Assembly: GCA_003224785.1 (NCBI GenBank)
Contig: QHZV01000276.1
Coordinates: forward strand, 1-5,336
Origin: Acidobacteriota bacterium
GTDB taxonomy: Bacteria; Acidobacteriota; Terriglobia; Terriglobales; Acidobacteriaceae
Length of the DNA: 5,336 nt
Direction of reading: 5' to 3'
The notes beneath the pieces were generated by a model, which made no database searches, was not told where the DNA came from, and saw only the letters and a list, made by a program, of their open reading frames with translations. Each line of letters begins with the position of its first letter. Within the stretch, counting starts at the first letter, position 1. Of the stretch, positions 1 to 4,953 are shown piece after piece. The position numbers and the translations under genes were made by a program.

Positions 1-1
1 C

Positions 2-646
2 CTGGGATTCGCAAAAGTAGATCACCACCGTCATCTGCGCGTGGGAATGCCTGAGGTCATCTTCAGCCCCGGAAAAACTCCGCCTCAAGTGGCGGAGATT
101 TTCAAACGGCTCGCCCAGCACGCGCCGAATATTCTGGCAACGCGGGCTTCGCGGGAACAATTCCTCGCCGTCAAAAAAAACATTCGTGGAGCAAAATTTG
201 ATCCGACCGCACGTGCGATCTTGTTGCAGCGCGACTACACCGTCTACGGCAAGGGCAAAATCACCGTGATCTCCGCCGGCACCAGCGATATGCCAGTCGC
301 AGAGGAGGCGGCAATCACCGCGCAGCTTACGGGCAATCAGGTCGAGCGCATTTATGACGTGGGGGTTGCAGGCATCCACCGATTGCTGGCACATCGGAAG
401 GCGATCGCCGATTCTCGCGTAGTAATTGTCTGCGCAGGAATGGAAGGCGCCTTACCCAGTGTTGTGGGCGGCCTGGTAGGAGTTCCCGTCATTGCGGTTC
501 CCACCAGCGTGGGATACGGTGCGGCGTTCCAAGGTCTGGCCGCGCTACTTGGGATGATGAACTCTTGCGCGTCAAACGTCACCGTGGTGAACATTGATAA
601 CGGCTTCGGAGCCGGATACGTTGCCTCGCTTATCAACCGTCTCTGA
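2..646 (+). CDS. larB: LarB, nickel-pincer cofactor biosynthesis carboxylase/hydrolase (5' end cut off by window)
   Basis: In characterised systems LarB carboxylates C5 of the pyridinium ring of nicotinic acid adenine dinucleotide and hydrolyses its phosphoanhydride. This gives the dicarboxylated mononucleotide that LarE and LarC turn into the nickel-pincer cofactor of lactate racemase-type enzymes. The reading frame is open from base 2, and the stretch [11 protein letters not shown] before the GTG at 41 matches conserved LarB sequence, so that GTG is internal and the N-terminus lies outside the window. About 214 residues are visible; I estimate some 40 are missing. The PurE-like (AIR carboxylase) core is clear: [15 protein letters not shown] (codons from about 263), then [15 protein letters not shown], then [17 protein letters not shown]. 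The cysteine in MMNSCAS (codon 566-568) corresponds to the conserved Cys reported to form a transient adduct with the pyridine ring. The stop is TGA. No larA, larC or larE lies within the window. Family assignment is firm. Confidence 0.95.
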   Translation: MGFAKVDHHRHLRVGMPEVIFSPGKTPPQVAEIFKRLAQHAPNILATRASREQFLAVKKNIRGAKFDPTARAILLQRDYTVYGKGKITVISAGTSDMPVAEEAAITAQLTGNQVERIYDVGVAGIHRLLAHRKAIADSRVVIVCAGMEGALPSVVGGLVGVPVIAVPTSVGYGAAFQGLAALLGMMNSCASNVTVVNIDNGFGAGYVASLINRL

Positions 647-739
647 TAATTTCCGCCCTTCCTTTCTCATATATTTCGCATTTTGGCGCTTGATTTCGCC
701 CGGCCAGAGGAGAACAATTAAGACATCGAGACAAATGGT

Positions 740-744
740 GGAGG
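740..744 (+). promoter_or_regulatory. Ribosome binding site GGAGG of the zinc-ribbon gene
   Basis: GGAGG sits 7 nt before the ATG at 752. An in-frame TAA at 719-721 and the absence of any other start codon between them fix the start of this small gene at 752. Confidence 0.7.
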
Positions 745-751
745 CCCTTCT

Positions 752-1018
752 ATGGTCTCTAAGTGTGCGAACCCGGATTGCGTCGCAACCTTTCGCTACT
801 TCCACGTCGGAAAACTTTTTCGCATAGAGACGTCGGCCGGGCTTGAACGCCGTCATTCAATGGGCCAGGACGACGCCGTATTAGATCACCCTCGCCTGCG
901 CCGACTGGAGTTCTACTGGTTGTGCGACAAATGCGCATCAAAAATGACTCTCGTATTTGATCGCGATGCTGGAATGTCGGTTCGTGCAAACTCACGTGCC
1001 GAATCCGCCGCCGCCTAA
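752..1018 (+). CDS. Small zinc-ribbon-like hypothetical protein (88 aa)
   Basis: The function is not known. The 88-residue product has two cysteine pairs, C5/C10 (CX4C, in KCANPDC) and C58/C61 (CX2C, in LCDKC), 47 residues apart, the usual layout of a zinc-ribbon or zinc-finger fold. No signal peptide or membrane segment is visible, so it is probably cytoplasmic. The tail (RANSRAESAAA) is Ala-rich and probably disordered. A good Shine-Dalgarno sequence precedes the ATG, and an in-frame stop lies just upstream. Small proteins opening with MVSKCANP.C followed by an F.Y...GKLF stretch are, from memory, common in Acidobacteriota genomes as uncharacterised proteins. It lies 105 bp after larB on the same strand and could be its own unit. 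Its stop codon overlaps that of the convergent glycosyltransferase. A role as a nucleic-acid-binding or metal-binding accessory protein is possible, but nothing in the sequence decides this. Confidence 0.8.
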   Translation: MVSKCANPDCVATFRYFHVGKLFRIETSAGLERRHSMGQDDAVLDHPRLRRLEFYWLCDKCASKMTLVFDRDAGMSVRANSRAESAAA

Positions 1019-1749
1019 GTTCGCTGGAGCGGATACTTTCCACTGAGAGCGTTCCAGCGGATTTGCAGGACCTCGAGAAACATCCGCATACCGTCTCTCA
1101 GCGGGCTAATGCGGGTGCCCTCGGCGTGCGACCAGGCCACCCCTACTTCCTTGACCTTCAGCCCAGCTTTGCGCGCTAGAAACAGCAACTCAGGATCGAA
1201 TCCCCATCGCTCAATCTTTTGTAGTGGAAAGATCGTTTGTGCAGCCTGACGGGTAAATGCCTTGAAACCGCACTGCGTGTCTTTAAAGCCGAGGCCCAGA
1301 AAAATTCTTAGCGCGACATTGAAAATGCGCCCGTAGAGCTGTCGCACTAAAGACTGACGGTGCACCTGCAGGTCAGGTTCGACCCAGCGCGAACCGATCG
1401 CGATGTCCGCGCCAGCTTGAATTGCAGCGAAAAGCTTGACCGCCTCTTCCAAGGGCGACGAAAGGTCGGCGTCGCTGAACAGCAGCACGTCGCCGCTCGC
1501 GTTCAGCATTCCGTTGCGAACGCTGTACCCCTTTCCGCGATTGCCTGGGTTTTCCAAGAGCCGGAGGTTGAGATGTTCGAGGGCCTGTGCTCGTACCAAA
1601 TCTGCGGTGTTGTCGCGAGAGCCGTCATTCACGACGATCACCTCAGCACCCCAATTTCGCAACGAAACACAACTCAACACTCGTTCCAGCGTCGCCTCAA
1701 GGCGCGCGCCCTCGTTGTACGCCGGAATGATGATGCTATAGCGAGGCAT
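1015..1749 (-). CDS. Family 2 glycosyltransferase, dolichyl/polyprenyl-phosphate sugar synthase-like (ALG5/DPM1 type)
   Basis: Predicted to transfer a hexose from a nucleotide sugar to a lipid (polyprenyl) phosphate at the cytoplasmic face of the membrane, supplying cell-envelope glycan or protein glycosylation. The 244-residue product has a GT-A fold. YSIIIPAYNEG (4-14) opens the nucleotide-binding strand, VIVVNDGSRDNT (38-48) follows, then NPGNRGKGYSVRNGM (67-81). The metal-binding DXD is the DAD of FSDADLSSP (93-95), followed by IGSRW (118-122), the DTQCGFKAF motif (157-165) and WGFDPELLFLARKAG (182-196). The C-terminus lacks the membrane helices of GtrB-like enzymes, so it resembles the soluble ALG5/DPM1-like subgroup. 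The frame can be extended to a TTG at 1767, but I chose the ATG at 1749 because GGGAAG stands 10 nt before it and family members start directly before the first strand. The stop is TAG. Donor and acceptor sugars cannot be read from sequence. Confidence 0.88.
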   Translation of the reverse strand: MPRYSIIIPAYNEGARLEATLERVLSCVSLRNWGAEVIVVNDGSRDNTADLVRAQALEHLNLRLLENPGNRGKGYSVRNGMLNASGDVLLFSDADLSSPLEEAVKLFAAIQAGADIAIGSRWVEPDLQVHRQSLVRQLYGRIFNVALRIFLGLGFKDTQCGFKAFTRQAAQTIFPLQKIERWGFDPELLFLARKAGLKVKEVGVAWSHAEGTRISPLRDGMRMFLEVLQIRWNALSGKYPLQRT

Positions 1750-1759
1750 CGCGAACACA

Positions 1760-1765
1760 CTTCCC
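1760..1765 (-). promoter_or_regulatory. Ribosome binding site GGGAAG deciding the glycosyltransferase start
   Basis: On the minus strand GGGAAG lies 10 nt before the ATG at 1749. It is too close to the in-frame GTG at 1758 and lies downstream of the in-frame TTG at 1767, so it supports the ATG only. Confidence 0.5.
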
Positions 1766-1780
1766 AATCACATGCAAACG

Positions 1781-1786
1781 ATTATG
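1781..1786 (-). promoter_or_regulatory. Possible -10 box (CATAAT) for the glycosyltransferase gene
   Basis: Within the 100-bp gap between the HD-GYP stop and the glycosyltransferase start, the minus strand reads CATAAT, a 5/6 match to TATAAT. It would place transcription initiation about 25 nt before the ATG at 1749. No convincing -35 box is found at 16-18 bp, so this is weak, and read-through from the HD-GYP gene is an alternative. Confidence 0.22.
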
Positions 1787-1849
1787 AGAAGGTATCATGC
1801 AACTGGAATTGAGCAATCGGACAGGACGCTGAAAGGAATGCCTCAGGCG

Positions 1850-2881
1850 CTACGCGACTTGTCTCTGCTTTTCTAACATCTGGAAGAACTCGGCCACGAG
1901 TTCTTCGTCCCATAGGCCAGAGCGGCCTTCTTCGCGCATGGTGATTGCGGCTTGATCGTGGCTCAATGCCGGTTTGTACGGCCGTGCCGTGCGCAGCGCA
2001 TCATAAACGTCCACCACTTGTAATATCCTCGCCAGCACAGGAATATCCGGTCCCTGCAAACCATCTGGATATCCGCTGCCATTAAAGTGCTCGTGATGGT
2101 TGCGAATAATTGGAAGCACCAGCCGAAGCGACCGCAGTGGGCGGCAAATATTTTCGCCGGTGAGCGGATGCCGCTTCATCACCTGCCATTCTTCAGCTGT
2201 TAGATTTGCGCCCTTCTTCAGAATCTCATCTGGAACCGCTATTTTTCCTAAATCATGCAGATAGCCGCCACGGCGAAGCGCGATAATTTCTTCTTCATCA
2301 AGGTGCAGATGACGTCCAAGATTGCTGGCATTCTCTGCCAGGCGCTCACAATGACCCTCCGTATAAGGATCTCTGCTCTCCACGCTCAGCCCTAACGTAC
2401 ATAGAACGCTTTCAGCAGTTTCAAGCTCGTCAGTAAATTCTTTGAGCTTGAGCAGCGATTTCACACGGGCAAATAATTCTTCAGGAAAAATAGGTTTGTT
2501 CAGAAAGTCGTCGGCGCCCGCTTCGATTCCCCGCACGCGGTCTTCGCGCTCGCTGAGTCCGGTAATCAGCACAAAGGGAACCAGGCGGGTTGCAGGATTT
2601 TCTTTCAACTCGCGGCAAAGTTCATAACCTGACTTGCCCGGCATCACCACATCAGAAAGAACCAGATCAGGTGCGTGGCGCAGAATTTCGGCCTCCGCCT
2701 GCGCCGCGTCGGGTACCGCAGCCACGTCGTATCCGCGCGAGGCCAGCAGGTCCTGCATCAGGCTCATCGTGTTTGGATTGTCATCAACTACCAGGATTCG
2801 AGGCAGGCGGCGGCGGAAGGGTTCGCTTGCACCTTGGCGACTACGGGAGTAAACGGTGGACAACTTCCTCGGCAAGTCCAT
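1850..2881 (-). CDS. Response regulator with REC receiver and HD-GYP domain (predicted c-di-GMP phosphodiesterase, RpfG-like)
   Basis: Predicted two-component regulator whose output hydrolyses cyclic-di-GMP. Residue numbers are from the ATG at 2881 (343 aa). The receiver domain is about 27-145: acidic pair D33/D34 in LVVDDN, phospho-acceptor D77 in VLSDVVMPGKSGYEL, T108 in LITGLS, K129 in LNKPI. A short helical linker (about 145-165) leads to the HD-GYP domain: H177 (YTEGHCERLA), HD pair H209/D210 with K213 (YLHDLGKIAVPDEIL), H238 (KRHPLTGE), H262/H263 and G270-Y271-P272 (NHHEHFNGSGYPDGL), D291 (VVDVYDAL). All catalytic landmarks are present, so it is probably active. The frame stays open to 3064, but that would run across the divergent promoter region and into the M20 gene. 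ATG 2881 leaves a 26-residue basic leader before the receiver; ATG 2932 is the next alternative. No sensor kinase lies nearby, so it is an orphan regulator here. Confidence 0.9.
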   Translation of the reverse strand: MDLPRKLSTVYSRSRQGASEPFRRRLPRILVVDDNPNTMSLMQDLLASRGYDVAAVPDAAQAEAEILRHAPDLVLSDVVMPGKSGYELCRELKENPATRLVPFVLITGLSEREDRVRGIEAGADDFLNKPIFPEELFARVKSLLKLKEFTDELETAESVLCTLGLSVESRDPYTEGHCERLAENASNLGRHLHLDEEEIIALRRGGYLHDLGKIAVPDEILKKGANLTAEEWQVMKRHPLTGENICRPLRSLRLVLPIIRNHHEHFNGSGYPDGLQGPDIPVLARILQVVDVYDALRTARPYKPALSHDQAAITMREEGRSGLWDEELVAEFFQMLEKQRQVA

Positions 2882-2902
2882 GAGCGAACTGCTTCTGGAT
2901 CT

Positions 2903-2908
2903 ATTGTA
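2903..2908 (-). promoter_or_regulatory. Possible -10 box (TACAAT) for the HD-GYP regulator
   Basis: The minus strand reads GCTACAATAG, with TACAAT matching the -10 consensus at 5/6. Initiation about 7 nt downstream would give a leader of roughly 15 nt to the ATG at 2881, which fits that start and disfavours ATG 2932. No strong -35 box is seen at the right distance. Confidence 0.3.
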
Positions 2909-2952
2909 GCGAAAAACACTGGCAAAACACATCTTGATTTCGTGGATTCTCG

Positions 2953-2966
2953 CGGGCTGACGCCCG
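2953..2966. repeat. Short palindrome, 5-bp stem (CGGGC-TGAC-GCCCG)
   Basis: CGGGC at 2953-2957 pairs perfectly with GCCCG at 2962-2966 around the 4-nt loop TGAC. It lies in the middle of the divergent gap between the HD-GYP and M20 genes. No T-run follows on either strand, so it is not a canonical terminator. It could be an operator, an RNA hairpin in a 5' leader, or a fragment of a dispersed intergenic repeat. Confidence 0.45.
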
Positions 2967-2979
2967 TTCACCGCCTCCG

Positions 2980-2988
2980 GTGTACACT
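2980..2988 (+). promoter_or_regulatory. Possible -10 box (TACACT) of the M20 gene, overlapping palindrome GTGTACAC
   Basis: GTGTACAC (2980-2987) is a perfect 8-bp palindrome. TACACT (2983-2988) within it matches the -10 consensus at 4/6 and would start transcription near 2995, about 29 nt before the M20 ATG. There is no recognisable -35 box. If it is a promoter, a dimeric repressor could bind directly on the -10; this is inference. Confidence 0.28.
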
Positions 2989-3014
2989 GCATTTTCTTTC
3001 CCAAGCCGTCAATT

Positions 3015-3018
3015 GGAG
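3015..3018 (+). promoter_or_regulatory. Ribosome binding site GGAG deciding the M20 start
   Basis: GGAG ends 5 nt before the ATG at 3024. The in-frame GTG at 3018 overlaps the GGAG itself and cannot use it, so ATG 3024 is the better start. Confidence 0.6.
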
Positions 3019-3023
3019 TGCCG

Positions 3024-4370
3024 ATGAAACTATTCCCGGTTCTAGTCGTGGCAGTGATCCCCATAATCTCGTCCGCCCAAAGTTCAACAACCGCGAAAGA
3101 AGTGGACGCAGTTTATAGGGATGCACATGCCTTGTACCTGGACATTCACCAGAATCCCGAACTCTCTGGGCACGAAACGCAAACGGCGGCGAAACTGGCA
3201 GCCCGACTGCGCAATCTCGGCTATGAAGTAACCGAGCACGTGGGAGGCACTGGCGTCGTTGCTCTGCTAAAGAATGGTGCTGGCCCGACCGTAATGTTTC
3301 GAACCGAACTCGATGCACTGCCGGTCCAGGAAAAGACCGGATTACCTTATGCCAGCACCGTCCGCACCAAGGATGATGCCGGGCGCGATGTTCCGGTGAT
3401 GCACGCCTGCGGACACGATCTCCACATGTCTGCCATAGTCGGGACGGCGGAAATAATGTCGCATAGCAAGAACGCCTGGCACGGCACTCTTATCTTGATC
3501 GGACAGCCTGCGGAGGAAACCATTAGCGGGGCGAACGCGATGGTAAAGGATGGCGTCTTCACGCGTTTTCCTCGTCCTGACGCGGTGGTTGCGCTGCATG
3601 TGGGAAGTGAACTCGCAGCCGGACAAGTCGGGATTGTTTCCGGAATATACAACACCAATGCCGACTCTCTTCGCATCACTATTTACGGAAAGGGCGGGCA
3701 TGGCGCAGCGCCACACACCGCGATTGATCCAATCGTGATCGCAGCCCGAACTATTCTCGCTCTTCAAACAATCACATCTCGCGAGGTGAAACCCGGAGAA
3801 CTTGCCATCGTCACGGTTGGATATATTCACGCGGGGGTTAAGAACAACATCATTCCCGATCAGGCCGAACTTGGACTGACGGTTCGAACCTACAAACCCG
3901 ACATCCGAAAGCAGGTACTGGCGGCCATTGCGCGGATCACCAAAGCTGAAGCCGAAGCTGCCGGCGCGCCACGCGACCCTTCTATCGAGCGGTATGAGGG
4001 AGCGGATGCGGTATATAACCAGCCCGCATTGGCGCAACAGATTCGCGCTCCGCTTGAAGCTGCACTAGGCAAGGACAATGTTTTGACTCAGGAGCCAATA
4101 GCTGCCTCAGAAGATTTCTCGGTGTTCGAAGCACAAGGAATTCCGGGGATCTACTTCAGCTTGGGCGGCGCAGACCCCAAAAAACTCGCTGAGGCAAAGG
4201 CGTCCGGAACGCAGCTTCCATCGAACCACTCGCCTCTGTTTGCGCCGGATGTGGACCCATCGTTGCACACCGCAATCACTTCGGAAGTCGCAATGCTGCG
4301 GAATTTGTTGAACACACCAATGGAGGACCTGCGCAAACTGAAAGCCGAGCCGCAACAGTCAACTCAATAA
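3024..4370 (+). CDS. Exported M20D-family amidohydrolase/peptidase (hippurate hydrolase/N-acyl-amino-acid amidohydrolase-like)
   Basis: Predicted metal-dependent hydrolase of an amide bond, such as an N-acyl amino acid or small peptide; the exact substrate is not decidable. The 448-residue protein begins with a likely Sec signal peptide: K2, a hydrophobic stretch (about 3-15) and ISSA before Q19 (probable cleavage 18/19, signal peptidase I type). It therefore probably acts in the periplasm, unlike cytoplasmic relatives of about 390 aa. The catalytic domain contains DIHQNPELSGHE (40-51), FRTELDALP (92-100; usual form RADMDALP), C129 and H131 in HACGHDLHM, Q161-E165 in GQPAEE, and H192 in ALHV. 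H402 in NHSPLF completes the metal site. The dimerisation domain follows GKGGHGAAPH (222-231). The segment around ADPKKLAEAKASG (383-395) looks like an insertion before the NHSP motif. The C-terminal tail is charged. It is divergent from the HD-GYP gene and overlaps the convergent DUF2277 gene by 7 bp. Confidence 0.93.
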   Translation: MKLFPVLVVAVIPIISSAQSSTTAKEVDAVYRDAHALYLDIHQNPELSGHETQTAAKLAARLRNLGYEVTEHVGGTGVVALLKNGAGPTVMFRTELDALPVQEKTGLPYASTVRTKDDAGRDVPVMHACGHDLHMSAIVGTAEIMSHSKNAWHGTLILIGQPAEETISGANAMVKDGVFTRFPRPDAVVALHVGSELAAGQVGIVSGIYNTNADSLRITIYGKGGHGAAPHTAIDPIVIAARTILALQTITSREVKPGELAIVTVGYIHAGVKNNIIPDQAELGLTVRTYKPDIRKQVLAAIARITKAEAEAAGAPRDPSIERYEGADAVYNQPALAQQIRAPLEAALGKDNVLTQEPIAASEDFSVFEAQGIPGIYFSLGGADPKKLAEAKASGTQLPSNHSPLFAPDVDPSLHTAITSEVAMLRNLLNTPMEDLRKLKAEPQQSTQ

Positions 4371-4651
4371 GCTGATGCGTTTCCATCTCCGAAGCGCTGG
4401 GCCGCACGAGCTTTGGCTCTAGCCGCTTCCTCTTCCCGATTCTTTGGCGGCGCGGTAGTTTCGAGCGAACGCAGAAGACGCTTCGAAACTCCTGCAACCT
4501 CTTCCACCGCGGCCAGGAATGAGGCCTCGTTTGCCTTCGAGGGTTTCGTAAACCCACATATTTTTCTGACGAATTGAAGTGACGCCGATCGAATTTCTTC
4601 GTCTGTCACCGGTGGATCGAAGTTAAAAAGATTTTTGATGTTCCTGCACAT
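4364..4651 (-). CDS. DUF2277 family protein (95 aa)
   Basis: This small cytoplasmic protein is recognisable from the family hallmarks at its N-terminus, MCRNIKNLFNFDPPVTDEEI (1-20), followed by LQFVRKICGFTKPSKANEASF (25-45) and the TTAPPKNREEEAARAKARA stretch (65-83). Its length matches the family, which I know as roughly 80-95 residues and widespread in Actinobacteria, Proteobacteria and Acidobacteriota. No biochemical role is established. The conserved C2 and C32, the predicted helices and the Arg/Lys/Glu-rich C-terminal helix are the only visible features; there is no signal peptide or membrane segment. A GAGGT Shine-Dalgarno (minus strand) lies 9 nt before the ATG. The last codons overlap the end of the convergent M20 gene by 7 bp, and a 14-bp tandem repeat lies 61-102 bp upstream of the start. 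Identification is firm; function is unknown. Confidence 0.92.
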   Translation of the reverse strand: MCRNIKNLFNFDPPVTDEEIRSASLQFVRKICGFTKPSKANEASFLAAVEEVAGVSKRLLRSLETTAPPKNREEEAARAKARAAQRFGDGNASAY

Positions 4652-4660
4652 TTCGCAATG

Positions 4661-4665
4661 ACCTC
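4661..4665 (-). promoter_or_regulatory. Ribosome binding site GAGGT of the DUF2277 gene
   Basis: Minus-strand GAGGT ends 9 nt before the ATG at 4651. The downstream protein begins with the family-typical MCRNIK, so start and site agree. Confidence 0.55.
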
Positions 4666-4711
4666 ATTAGACCCAGACCGCTCGTATTACCAACTTCCTC
4701 GAACAGTCTTA

Positions 4712-4753
4712 TTTTAACAACCTTGTTTTAACAACCTTGTTTTAACAAACTTG
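4712..4753. repeat. Three tandem copies of a 14-bp unit (TTTTAACAACCTTG)
   Basis: Copies are at 4712-4725, 4726-4739 and 4740-4753. The first two are identical and the third differs at one base (TTTTAACAAACTTG). On the minus strand each unit contains TTGTTAAAA, AT-rich compared with the surroundings. The array ends 61 bp upstream of the DUF2277 ATG. The 14-bp unit is not a multiple of three and no open frame covers it, so it is not a coding repeat. It may be a slippage product or a set of direct repeats bound by a regulator. Confidence 0.9.
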
Positions 4754-4832
4754 CGCGGACTCGTCGGTCTGCGCTGCAATGAGTTCGTTTGCCGGAATCT
4801 GCTGATATTCAGGAATTGATCGGAGAGAGTTC

Positions 4833-4922
4833 ATTGCGAATCTCGCAGGCGCCAGCAAGAAATTCCTCCATAGCTCTTGGATTTTTCTTGCGAGGAATCC
4901 ATGCGATGCCACGATTCGCAAT
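4833..4922. repeat. Nested inverted repeats, possible structured RNA or degenerate inverted-repeat element
   Basis: Several arm pairs nest in the correct order: ATTGCGAAT (4833-4841) with ATTCGCAAT (4914-4922), TCGCA (4843-4847) with TGCGA (4902-4906), GCAAGAAA (4855-4862) with TTTCTTGC (4884-4891), and TCCA (4867-4870) with TGGA (4878-4881) closing a 7-nt loop. Together they would form one long imperfect hairpin of about 90 nt. No T-run adjoins it, so it is not a classic intrinsic terminator. Some arms have alternative partners (for example ATTCCTC 4862-4868 with GAGGAAT 4892-4898), so the exact fold is uncertain. Confidence 0.45.
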
Positions 4923-4953
4923 TTGGCGACCTGAAAATATGCAGAACGCGATC

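Larger units (their letters stand above)
4652..4953. other. 302-bp intergenic stretch without a convincing gene
   Basis: This gap lies between the DUF1801 stop and the DUF2277 start, both on the minus strand. I read all frames. The minus-strand frame that ends with a TGA near 4817 gives a short peptide containing WIPRKKNPRAMEEFLAGAC, but it has no good start or ribosome site and no family resemblance I recognise. The plus-strand frame from 4789 runs antisense into DUF1801 and is probably a shadow. What stands out is the 14-bp tandem repeat at 4712-4753 and the nested inverted repeats at 4833-4922. The part nearest the DUF2277 gene presumably holds its promoter, but I found no -35/-10 pair with normal spacing. 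Confidence 0.55.

Noticed and set aside
685..700. Possible terminator hairpin after larB (GGCG / CGCC)
   Set aside because: Only a 4-bp stem with an 8-nt loop and no T-run after it; well within chance.
690..718. Possible promoter for the zinc-ribbon gene (TTGATT, 17 bp, AACAAT)
   Set aside because: Both boxes match at only 4/6 positions, and the -10 lacks its first T. Too weak to list as a feature.
1750..1767. TTG start at 1767 for the glycosyltransferase
   Set aside because: It has no ribosome site upstream, and the six extra residues (MGSVFA) precede a better ATG with GGGAAG at a usable distance.
1360..1812. 150-residue plus-strand open frame
   Set aside because: Antisense shadow of the glycosyltransferase. 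It has no ribosome site and no family features.
2882..3064. N-terminal extension of the HD-GYP regulator to 3064 (61 extra residues)
   Set aside because: It would cover the whole divergent promoter gap and overlap the M20 start. The added residues show no domain, and a -10-like TACAAT lies inside it just before the ATG at 2881.
3342..4037. 231-residue open frame on the minus strand
   Set aside because: It lies entirely antisense to the M20D gene, whose catalytic motifs are all in frame. The antisense product has no recognisable motif; long antisense frames are common in GC-rich genes.
4706..4739. Promoter for DUF2277 built from TTGTTA and TAAAAT inside the tandem repeat
   Set aside because: The two boxes are 12 or 26 bp apart on the minus strand, not about 17 bp.
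4712..4753. CRISPR-like array
   Set aside because: The repeats are only 14 bp and directly abut each other with no spacers.
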